Part shown: piece after piece, positions 29,501 to 41,500 of the stretch
How the letters are laid out: the number at the start of each line of letters is the position of its first letter
Position numbering within the stretch: position 1 is the first letter of the stretch
Assembly: GCF_037975245.1 (NCBI RefSeq)
Contig: NC_092576.1
Coordinates: 37,042,611-37,106,610 of the forward strand
From: Apostichopus japonicus
Taxonomy: Eukaryota; Echinodermata; Holothuroidea; Aspidochirotida; Stichopodidae
DNA length: 64,000 bases
Direction: 5' to 3'
Notes under the pieces: model-generated
Database searches by the model: none
Told to the model about the DNA's origin: nothing
What the model saw: the letters and a program-made list of their open reading frames with translations, nothing else
Translations under genes and position numbers: made by a program

Positions 29501-32500
29501 TACCGTCCATCCCTCACCCCTCTTACACACCTTTAATTCATTCTACAGAAATAACAATGACTGCTCTCTGTAATAAACCTAACCCTCTTGTTTACCCTTT
29601 AACATCTTGAAATGAAAACAAAGCTAAAACAAACTTTACAAATATAACGTAATTATTTTAAAGTATTTATCCTGTAAACAAACATGATGATATTACTTCT
29701 ATTTATTATTTTCCTTTCTTCAGATTCCCATAGGCAGGGTGAATCTAAACTGGTCCTTTAGTAAGATTAATAAAGATGGGAACATTATCCTCTCCTCTGG
29801 TCTCTCTCTACCAATCATAACATCAATAGAGAATATGAACATACAGACAGAGAAAGGGAGAGAAATGAATAAACATGAAGTTAATGGAATATTAAACTAT
29901 CTACAACACTCTCAAAGATTCAAGGAACTGGAGTAAGTATACATAATAATTGTGTATATAATATAAGTAATAAATAAAGTAATTAAATAATATTAACAAG
30001 ATAGGAATCATTAATATGGTCATATTTAATAATTACTGAAGGGTTAATTGATGGGTTTAGATAATTGTAGAAGTAGAACAAAACCAATGAAGAAGAAATT
30101 GAATAAAGAAATAAACTAACAATGAAAGAACAGTCATCAGGTAAGGAATATAATTAATGGGAGAGTAAAATAGAGACAAAATGAAACAGAAAAATACAAT
30201 ATTTTAACTATAAATTCTTAAGAAAAATGAAATTGATTGAATTAAGGAAAAAGGAGTCCCTTGCTTTAAAATTAATATATCTCATTGAAGCAATAACACA
30301 AAAGTAAGATGTAATTTGGCCAAGATATGAGGAATAAAAAATTCAAGTTATCATCATCTTAGAGTATGAAAATTAGACGATTGGCTAAAATTTACCCAAA
30401 TTAAATAAACACAAACTTTGATGAGTAAGATTAACAGAAACATTTTAAAGGAGATAAACTTGGAAGAAAACATATCAAGTTTGTTATACTAAAGCTCATT
30501 ATTTTCATTTTTATCAGGTATAAATTTTCTTTAATTAGTTGATAAATTAACTGATAATTAATTCACATTTATTTTAAAGTAAAAACAAAAACCATGAGAT
30601 AAATTAAAACATATCGTAACTGGCCACATATATTAACTATTCTACCCTGAGCTTTCCCTAATCAACCCCCTCCCTGTAAACCAAACTATGCTAGACCCCT
30701 TACCCATTTCGTTAATCTGTTTAAAACACTTGGAAACTTATTTTGTTAACAAACCACACCCCTTTCCCCCTCCCACACACGCACCAACCCCCCTCCCCCA
30801 ACACACACCAACCCCCAAGCACACACACTTAGCAAGGTCTCCTGTAATACTATTATTGTCCGTCTCTTCTGATCAACCTGTCGTCACCTCTTTCACTCCA
30901 ACCCTTGCTTCCCCTCCCCCGCGCCGCCGCACCCCTTCCCCTGCTGCCATGCGACAAACAGCTCTTGATTTAGGCATATTATTAACCCACATAACATTAC
31001 AGTCAATCCCCACACAGTAGAGACCAATCAAACAGTCTATATGTAAATAACACTCAAAATCACGTATATATTTTATAAACAAACACAGTACATCTGTGTA
31101 AAGAATAATCTCTAAGATTTTAATGTAGATCCTTACTAACATCGCAGTATTTTCCTGTCCCCTACCACCCCCCCCCCCCAATCCACCACCCTCCCTCCCA
31201 AACCTACAAGGCCAATATCCCTTATCTTATCTCCATATACTCTACATTGTGTGTGCTGTTTACCTGACCCGCCCCGCGGGAACCAAAAAGCTACGTTGTG
31301 TCCAAATAATCTAACCTGTCATATATACCCAATACTGTACACATTTATATCATACATCTGTACGTTAACAATTTCCACTCTTTTGGGCTCAGTAAACATT
31401 TTGTTTTATCGCAAAAGTCTATTGAACTTATTTCATTTTTTTTTCTTGCTAAAGATGTACACTGACCGCTCTGACACTTTCAATAGCTTAACATGTTCTT
31501 TATTCGACACCTGTCAATCAAATACTTGAACAATACAATGAAAAGAAGTTGTATTCAATGAAGTAGACGCGCGCGCCTTCCAATGAATAGAAGTTGTATT
31601 CAATGTAACAGCCCGCGCGTCCTTTATAAAAACACCTGGGGCCTGTTTCACAAAGCACTAAGTCGCGTCTTAGTGGTCTTAAGACGCATCTTAGTGAATA
31701 GGACTTAGTGCCGGTTTCACAAAGATCACTAAGTCGCGTACAAGACTTAGTCCACTCTTCACTAAGTAGCATAACGGGACTTAGTCTAAGTCTCGTCTTG
31801 ACGAGACTTAGGGACTGATCTTAGTGTATTTCTAGTCATGTGATCGAATTGGCGCCAATTTTAAGCTGCTAAGTCTGCACAAATTACACTATACACGAAC
31901 GACATCCACTACAACAATGGCCGCACTTCAAATGATCTTAGGCGAAAGAGTTGCTGCTGGACTACGCAGAGAACGAATTTTCCGGGACCGAAATTATCCT
32001 CTCGACAACTTCAATGATGAAGACATGTACGAGCGATATCGTTTCACGAGAAGGGGGTTGATGAGGTTGATGGACTTGCTCGCTGCGGGGTTGAATCATC
32101 CAACCAAGAGAAGCCATGCAATTGACGGACGCTTGCAGATCTGCATCGCTTTACGCTTCTATGCGACCGGAACTGTACACACTGGTCACGGGGATCATCA
32201 CGGAGTGAGTAAGGCGAGTGCGTGTCGGATAGTTCGGAGAGTCAGCTCTCATCTGATCAGGATGAAGGGCGACGTCATTAGGTTCCCCACCACACCACAA
32301 GAAGTCATGGCAACACAACGAGGGTTCAGCGATGTTGCGGGATTCCCTCGCATTGTGAGTGCAGTGGACTGTACTCACGTTCTCCTCAAGGGTTCGCGGC
32401 TTGGGGAGGATGCCTACGTTTATATTAACCGAAAGCGCGTCAAGTCCATCAACGTGCAGCTCATGTGTAACAGTCGTTACATTATCACTAATGTTGTTGC

Positions 32501-35500
32501 CCGATGGCCGGGCTCTGCGCATGACAGCAGAATCTTGCAACATAGCAGCATTGGGCAGGAGTTTGAGGCCGGCAACAAACAAGGTATCCTGATTGGAGAC
32601 AGTGGATACACACTAAAACCTTGGCTGATGACCCCCATCGCAGAACCGCAATCACCAGCCGAAATTTCATATAACAGGTATGTAGGCTATGTCACGAAGG
32701 AGGTTAATTTGGGGACCAGTAATTTCTTCCTGATAAAAGGGTGGGTCATCATTTATGGCCGGGGAGTGGGGGAGGTGACGAAGTTGTTACCATATTAATA
32801 TTTAATTTATATTTTAAAGAGAGCAGCTGGGGCACTTTTCATTCGCGAAAGAGGTCCTTTTTAAATTTTTCGAAAAAGTGGGGGCAGAAGCCCCGTCCCC
32901 CCCCCCTTGCCCCTCCAGTTCCAACAAGCCTGAATATCATTTACCGTTAAAAGATTTAGTGACCAAATATATAACAGTTTGAGGTCGTCTGAATCCAGTT
33001 TAGAATTTTCTACCAATAGGAGTTCTCAATTCGTCTCAAATCACAGAGCTCACCCAAGAACTAGAGTATTCATAGAACAGGTCAATGGACAGCTCAAAAT
33101 GAAGTTCCCGTGTCTCATGGTTGGATTGCATGTTGGGCCCAAGCAAGCATGCAGAACGATTGTTGCATGTGCTGTCCTCTTCAATTTGGCTAAAGATATG
33201 CAGGAACCAGAACACGAGCTGAACCAGCACCTTCCAGATGATCCACATGCAGAGATCTACCAAGGGGCAGCTCGAGCCGCTGGATTAGCAATAATGGCAC
33301 AGATTGCTCAGGATATTTACAACAGGCTGTAAGCTACCTTTTACATTTTCTCTGGTATAGTACTGGCAATTTTGAATTCCAAAAACATGATTACAATAAA
33401 ATTTAACCGAATTTCTTTTCACAAAAAGCTGTGTTTATTTGCTTTTATTCAAAATCACCTGATAAATGTTAGGAAATTTAGAGAAACTAATGTAACACAT
33501 ACTTTAAGAAACGGCATGTGCTTGTAATGTAACCACAATATACAGTTGATCAAGGGAAGAGGGTTTCAACTTCTGCGATGAGTCGACAACCTTTGCGAGG
33601 ATATAAGTACAAGTATACCAAAATTAATACAAACACAATAGATTCCTGGTGACCCTCAGGGTAAATAATATGTATTTACCATAAAGTAAAACATGGATCA
33701 AAAGTACGAATATGCACAAATTAATTAATCAGTAACAGTCCACTAAATCTGCAGCCTTATATACAGTATATATATTACATAACAGTATTATGAGAGATTA
33801 CATTTTATGTATTTATTTGTTTAATCACAGCATTCAGGTGATAATAATAATTTAAAAACTAGTTGTGCAAGGAAGTGTTCTAAAAAACCTTTATGGCTTA
33901 ACGAGTAAAGCACTCCCTGCTTAACTTTGAAAATATACATAAATATATCTCAACATTCAAAACCACCTGACCCTTGCTAAAACTTTCCCACCTTTCCCCA
34001 CCCATAACTCCTGCCTATAGCCCACCCTCCACTCAAAACCTCCCATCCTTACCCTCACCCAACAGATGTTGAAAAATTGGTATTATTATGTGTATCCTCA
34101 AACAATTTGTTGGATTTTTTTTAAATGCTAAAGTTAAAATGAAACAAAACTGTTACCAAACTGCTTATCCACTAAAGAGCCTGTGTAAGAGAATGTGTAA
34201 AAGTAAGTTGGCCTGCTGCTTCGATCCTAGCAAGATCTTCTTCAGAGGCTGAATGACAAGAAACAATAACAGAAGGGACAAATACACAAACAGAATACAG
34301 ACAGGTTAATGAGCAGGGTAAACACAAAAGAGACAGATGTAAGAGTATTAGTAGACAAGGGATGGAGAGAAGAAAGAAAAAAACAAGGTGAAGAGGAGAG
34401 GTAGGAGGAGATAAACTGTGGAGGGAAAAAAGGATTATGGGTAGAGGCTAGGAGTAAACTAGAGAAGGACAAAGACAGAAAGGTGTGAAGGGAAAAAAGG
34501 AGAAGAGAGCTATGAGAAGATGGGTGACAGGAGGGGGGAAGAGAAGTAGGGAAGCATAAGAAAGGTTAGTAATGTCTTTCCTGAATGTTGAGCCCATGAC
34601 TTGGAATGGTTCGAAGGCATTTCATCCACCGTCTCTCTCTGGTGATTCGTACTAGGTCAGGACGGCTACCTAAAGATTAAATACCCTGTAGCGACATGTC
34701 ATTAATTGTATGGTTGGGACTGTTAAAGTGCTCTGCAACCTGGGTCTCAATCTGCATGGTGTTGACTGTAACAATAGAACCACTTCTTGAGGGTGGTTTT
34801 GGTTCACCAACATACTGGATGCTGCAAACTCTACAAGAGATCAGATAGATGATATTAGAGACTGTGCAAGTGATGTGAACCTTGTATCTCAAAGTACAAT
34901 GTACTCAAAGCTCAATGTAAATAACACCGTTCTATGCAATTTCATATCAACAGTCATTATTTTTATTGAGTAATCTGTATAAAAATTTTGAGCTGAATAA
35001 AATTAGCCAGATCTTTTAACGAGTCCATAGATTCTACAAACTTCTTTCAAAATTTGCAAGCCCCCCCCCCTCCCCCAACAGATTATGTGCCAATTGTTTT
35101 CCGAAATTCAACAGCAAACAAGTATTAAGACTTTAATTATTTTGGAATTTGATATTTAGACCTGCAGATGTGTGGAAATACATTTTCGGTGTCTTGCATG
35201 TTATTCAGCATGTCTACTAGACAGGCAGATTTGTCTTTGCAGATTTCATGCAGGACATCTAAAATGGAGCGGAGAACAATTGTTTGCTCCTTTTTTGCTG
35301 CCAACTTAGCTCTCTGTATAGCCAAGAGCTCCTCCTGAATTTGGCATTGCCTCACTGCTGCAGGTCGAGTTTGGAAACTCATCTGTGGTTGTAGTGGCTC
35401 TACTGGAGATGGCACAGACGGAGTTGGCTTCGAGGCATATTCTGATTCATCAGAATAGATGGTCTCCTGAAAAGAATGATTACAAAGTAATAAATAAATG

Positions 35501-38500
35501 AAGGATTACCTTGCTGGGTGCACAAAACCAACAATGGTAGCAGCCCTTCCACGTACAAGAGCCCAGACAAAAACACATGGACTCGGGGGGGGGGAGAGAA
35601 AATCTCCTGTGATGGGTCTGCTATACACTGGGACTAACGAAAACACCACATATTACCACTTTATTTAGTACATGGGCCCAGGTAGTAAATGGCCCAGGCC
35701 AGTAACGAGCTCTACATAACTAGTGAAGATGTGGCGATACCCACCGGAATTGTTTGCAGGTCGATACATATAAGGTTAATGTAATGTAGGCTAATATTCA
35801 ATACCTGTGAGCTTGCCATATCATCCTCAGACAATATGCCGCAAACCACCTCTTTGGCTAGCACCCCCAGAACTTTCTCATAGAGAGGATCTTCCATCAC
35901 TGGGGGACCACCACCTGCAATAACAATATAATAATATATCAGTTTAACTTCTCAAAGTACGTTGATTTTAGGAAGTTATTATTATTGCTATGGCCCTCTG
36001 TCAGAAAACGCTGGCCCCTGTCATGGAAGAATCACCCAGTTTGTTGAGGAGAAAACATCAATAGTTGTATCATACAGTGCTTATGGCGTCATCTCGCCGT
36101 CCTTTAATTTAGAGGCTCCCTCTTGCAAACCCCTAAAATTGGAATCTACATTCCTCAACAGAAGTGATTGGACATATAGGAATTAGCTAGCTATCGACAA
36201 CCCTTGCCCCCCCCCCCCCAGCCTCCCCTTTAAATGTTGCAGCATACTGCATTCAGAAACTGCAACATTGATATTGGGAGTGAGGTTTGTCCTGTGTACT
36301 TTAACATGTTATATAATCTGACCTGTCTTGGGGGCTTTGTAGGCTTTGGCCTTGGAAGCCAAGTCTCTCCATTTCTTTCGGACCATAGTCCACTCCCGTA
36401 CTGGTCCTCCAACAGTTTGAAGGACCGCTGCTGCCTTCTTCCAGTTTCTGTTGAGTATGATCAAGGTTAAACAAATTAAATACATGTTCATATTTCATCC
36501 AATAGCACCAGCACCAAAAAAAAAAGGAACCCAACACTGATATAAACAACATGATAACAGAAGGCCGCTCCATAATAAAATATAAATTTCAAACCTGGGC
36601 ATCCATTAAAAAGCCAAGGAAAACAGGATATGCTCTAGATATAACTCAAGAATAGTCATATGACAACTTTTGAATTCAATCAATCAAGTGATAATTTATG
36701 GTTTCTGACATTTCAAATGATATTTTAATAACCAAAATTAGGATTTACTCAGTATATTGTAAAAGCAAGTCTTGTGTAGTGGAATCTCTTAGCTGTAGCT
36801 GCAAAAACAAAACAAACAAACATACAGACAATTTGAACACACGATGAGTGCTGTGGAATCCACAAACCTTTCCTTCATCTTCTCTTCTTTACTGGACCCC
36901 TTCCCTCCTGTGCCAAAGAGCAGTGCCTTGTGAGTGGCGACAAACTCCACTAAAGTGAGTGTTTCTACCTCCGAGAAATCTGGGCACCGTTTTCGCTTTT
37001 CCTGAAGAGGAATATTTGTTTGTGAAAATTAGGGCAATAAGATACAATGAGTGCTCTTCTGACTTGAACACTCACTGTAATAGTGACATACGACATCTTA
37101 GTCCTAGTACTAGCACAGTGAGTAGCGGTGTAATGTTAGTATAATTGTTAATGTCAGGTTAGGTCTATCCAACTAGGTTAGACCTTATTTCTTATGGGAC
37201 TGACATACACGTTCAACAGCCCACTCTGTACAAGCCTAATACTAATACTGCATTCATGTAGCCTATATAGGCTTGGCATACATGAAGTTACAAAAGGTTA
37301 GTAGGTCTAGGCTACTACTAGGCCCACATCGCAGTCACAGTAGCCACTTGAGCACTGATGCGATAGCCTTAACAAGCCTAGGTCCATAGACTAGCTTTTG
37401 GCTTTGTAAAGTTGTAGCATGTAGGCTATATAGCACTAGCAGTATAACTAAGCCTACGTAGGCTAGTATAGTATCAGTAGTAACTTGAAACATGTCAGGA
37501 TCTACCTTACGACTGTAATGCTAGCACATACTACCTTAGCCCTTCAAGAGGACTGTACTATGGGTTCCTCGCGATCAGCGTTGGCGGCTTCCTGACTCGG
37601 ATTTGGAAAACATATGCATAGTACTTCGTTGGACTAGTCTAGGCCTTATACTAGTTATACTGATAATTGCTAACACTTGGCCTATGCTTGAATTACGGTT
37701 AAACAAGTGCTAAATATTGTTACTAGGCTATTTGGCTCCATTACGTCTGCACTGTAGCTTATTAATAACAACGAAGGAGACAACTTTATGTCTCGATAAC
37801 TTCATGAGAAAACTCTCCGTCTATTTGACGTCAACATATAAATATTACATAAGTTTTGGCCAAATATTGTGATTATAAAAGGCATTTTACTTGGTATTTA
37901 CCTTTCCCATTCTTGCAATTGTAAAGTTCGTTCGTGCGATGAACTGTTAAAACTTTTCGCGGTCAAAGGTCACAGCCTCGTTCATGTCAACAAAAATAAA
38001 ATGTACGCATCTTAAGACGCGACTTAAAGTGAACAGCTTTATCACACTGTCAATAACGCCTGAGATTAGTTAGTTTCTTAGGGGACTTTCCCTAGTTCTT
38101 AACTAGTATATTAATTCAACATTTACAAAGATCTAGTTCATAGCGAAATTATGCTTAATATTTTGAGAAATAAATATGTATATTAATAACTGTCAAATAC
38201 TTTATATATTGATAGGCCGTGGCTATTCTTACAACTAGTCGTAACAAATATTTATAAACTATTCTTACTACATCGGCGAATTCATGCGAATTAAAAGTAA
38301 ATAAAGCAACTGCACATGTAGTAGGGGTAACCCTAACTCTAACCCTCAATCCAACCCTAACCCTAAACCTAACCCTAACCGGAAATTATTGTTACTCCTC
38401 GTCGTAAAAATAGTACGCCTAGTTGTAAAAATAGCAACTGTGCATGCGCAAAAGGGAATTATTGTTATGACTAGTCGTAAGAATAGCCACTTTGATATTG

Positions 38501-41500
38501 ATAACCATTTGCTCTGTATTAATATATTTTTTCCCTATACACTTGTTTCCCTTTGGTTTCTTTTCTTATTAATTTCATACATACCCGTATCTTTTCTCTC
38601 TTTCCTTTCTTCAAGTTTCTTCAACAGTTATTATTTTCAAATAGACGGAAACAAGTTATACTTAAAAAAATATATTCTTTACAGAATCAAATCAACATCA
38701 GGAAGGCCTACGGATGATTTAAAACCAGACAGTGTCTAGAAGTGACTTGTCTATTGCAATCCCCAGGTACTTGTTTGTCAGTAAATTCCTGGGGCCTGTT
38801 TCACTAAACTCGACTTACGCACACAGGACTTAGTGCTCCGCGGACTCGACTTACACTAAGACGCGTCTTAGTGAAGAACAGTTTTGTGAAACCGAGATCC
38901 AAACACCTGGGGATTGCAATAGACAAGTCACTTCTAGACACTGTCTGGTTTTAAATCATCCGTAGGCCTTCCTGATGTTGATTTGATTCTGTAAAGAATA
39001 TATTTTTTTAAGTATAACTTGTTTCCGTCTATTTGAAAATAATAACTGTTGAAGAAACTTGAAGAAAGGAAAGAGAGAAAAGATACGGGTATGTATGAAA
39101 TTAATAAGAAAAGAAACCAAAGGGAAACAAGTGTATAGGGAAAAAATATATTAATACAGAGCAAATGGTTATCAATATCAAAGTGGCTATTCTTACAACT
39201 AGTCATAACAATAATTCCCTTTTGCGCATGCACAGTTGCTATTTTTACAACTAGGCGTACTATTTTTACGACGAGGAGTAACAATAATTTCCGGTTAGGG
39301 TTAGGTTTAGGGTTAGGGTTGGATTGAGGGTTAGAGTTAGGGTTAGGGTTACCCCTACTACATGTGCAGTTGCTTTATTTACTTTTAATTCGCATGAATT
39401 CGCCGATGTAGTAAGAATAGTTTATAAATATTTGTTACGACTAGTCGTAAGAATAGCCACGGCCTATCAATATATAAAGTATTTGACAGTTATTAATATA
39501 CATATTTATTTCTCAAAATATTAAGCATAATTTCGCTATGAACTAGATCTTTGTAAATGTTGAATTAATATACTAGTAAAGAACTAGGGAAAGTCCCCTA
39601 AGAAACTAATCTCAGGCGTTATTGACAGTGTGATAAAGCTGTTCACTTTAAGTACTGTTACTGGAATTTTCAACAACAAACATCACATGGTGAATGCGGT
39701 TGTGGGCTTTCGTGGATATCATGAATGGTGGGGGGGGGGGGGGGTTGATGGGGCGGTATCAGTATTTGGAATAGAAATTATTACAACTTCACTACCGTTT
39801 TTACTAAAATACTTGTTTGAAAAGATAACTTTGTGGATAACTTCCTTGCCAAGCACCATTTCTTTTCTGAGAGTACCTAAGATTTCAGGCCTGGACGGTC
39901 TACATCTATGGCATTATTAGAATTACTGGACAAAAACACTAGATCACCAAAACATCAGTTATTGATGGTTCATTGACCACTGTTTAAACTTAACAAACTG
40001 GAACATTATGGAATTCGGGGAATTGTTCATAACAGGCATACTAGCTATTTGTCAATAATTGGGCCGATAAAGTCTTAAAAAAATTGATGTCCCATCATGG
40101 TTTTAGATTGGACAATAAATTATTTATTTAAGACGGAAATACATATTTACATAGTAACTAGCTTATTCACTCCAACACAAGTTATAACAACGGACCAAAG
40201 TCCTTGTAACCAAGATCAACATAGCAAAAGAAGAAAACATTACTTATTAATCTCAATCCGTTAATATAACATGTACACATCTACCGCACCTAACCTTGTT
40301 CCTTCCATCTCCCCTTAAAAAAAACAACTAGACCCTGTAATATATTACTTCCTTTACCCTCTTCTTTCCCTTTCCACTATAAGTTGTTTCCTCAGCCCCT
40401 TCTTACCTTACTCTAACCCTCCCATGTTACACTTGTAGTTGACCCCCCCCCCCCCGCCACACCCTTCCTGCTGATATAGTAATATTTCTTCAAGGTCATT
40501 GATGTACCATTTCATTATTTATGTATTGGATTTTCGTTACCGAAAGGAAGTATATTTCATCAGTGCGATTTTCCATTATAGTTCGTACTTTTTATTCATC
40601 TTTTACAGTACCACCTCCCCCCCCCCCCGTGCGCCTCTGGTGGGAAGAAAAAAACAAGAAACAAACAATGTTGGAGAGCAACGTCTGTAGTAGCTGTGAC
40701 CTACAGTATTAATGGCCTTTCTCTCTCTAATACTAATACACGCACAATCACAAAAATGAATTTCATCCAGATAAGACTGCTTCACCATACAAAAGTTTTA
40801 TCCCCTTTCAGTCAATATTCTACTATACTATTACCGTACAGTGATCATGCTGTTTCTACACACACTGTGTATATCTGACATATGACATCTGTGTACAGTC
40901 ATACCAGTGATGGTTAACTTTCCTTTCATTGTAATCTATATGATGATGTGTACAATGCATAGCAAGCTCATTGTATTCTTTATACTTGACCTGTCAATCG
41001 CGCTGTAATACGTCACGTGACTAAACGACTGCAGCTACGGTATCTGGATACGTCAATGATCTGTTATTCTGAAGGTCATTTTGACAAGTACTAAGTCTGT
41101 CTCTATTTTATTATTATGTTAGCCATAAGATGTTTGGAAGAAAACGATACTAACTAAACATCTTATACGATTTCATTAGGCATACTATTATATCGAAAGC
41201 GATCTTAATAAATTGGGGTAATATGTTTCAGTTGGCGGATTTTTGTATTCTGCCAGGGAAGAATAGGATCACTACTACTGGTGCCCCCTCCCCCCCCCCC
41301 CCACCAATTCTGTCAAATGGCTTTAGGGGAACATTAGATTTTGTGTTCTGCTTTATGCATTGTTTTACACATGTAATTGAAGATATAAAAGCACGCTAGA
41401 GTATTCTGATGGTAGCCGTAGCCTATATATTCTGATGGGAATCCATATGGGGAGTTAAGATATAAATGAATTGTTAGGCAGTGTTGTTATTATTTGTTAA

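Larger units (their letters stand above)
31638..38030 (+). mobile_element. Harbinger-type DNA transposon with two convergent genes
   Basis: The left end carries ggggcctgtttcacaaag and stacked cttagt/actaag motifs (31638-31760). The transposase is on the plus strand (31917-33332) and the Myb-like gene on the minus strand (37910-35137), the usual two-gene content of this superfamily. At the right, gcatcttaagacgcgactta (about 38008-38027) is the inverse of the left-end sub-motif, but the expected final bases are missing because a large palindrome starts at 38022. The right boundary is therefore uncertain. The interior also holds a retroelement fragment. Confidence 0.75.
38022..39653. repeat. Near-perfect 1.6-kb palindrome (arms about 748 bp, loop 136 bp)
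   Basis: Arm 1 (38022-38768) is the inverse of arm 2 (38905-39653). I see only a few differences: one base near 38475/39190, one repeat unit in the telomere-like tract, and a few others. The loop (38769-38904) carries ggcctgtttcac and ttttgtgaaacc ends typical of the neighbouring Harbinger element. Arm 1 begins exactly where the Harbinger right end breaks off. The identical 116-codon frames in both arms follow from the symmetry and are not genes. Confidence 0.9.

Noticed and set aside
32151-32582. 143-codon minus-strand frame
   Set aside because: Shadow of the Harbinger transposase exon on the other strand.
38389-39284. Two identical 116-codon open frames, one on each strand
   Set aside because: They are mirror images inside the palindrome, contain tandem gtcgtaaaaatag repeats and hydrophobic low-complexity sequence, and have no recognisable motif.
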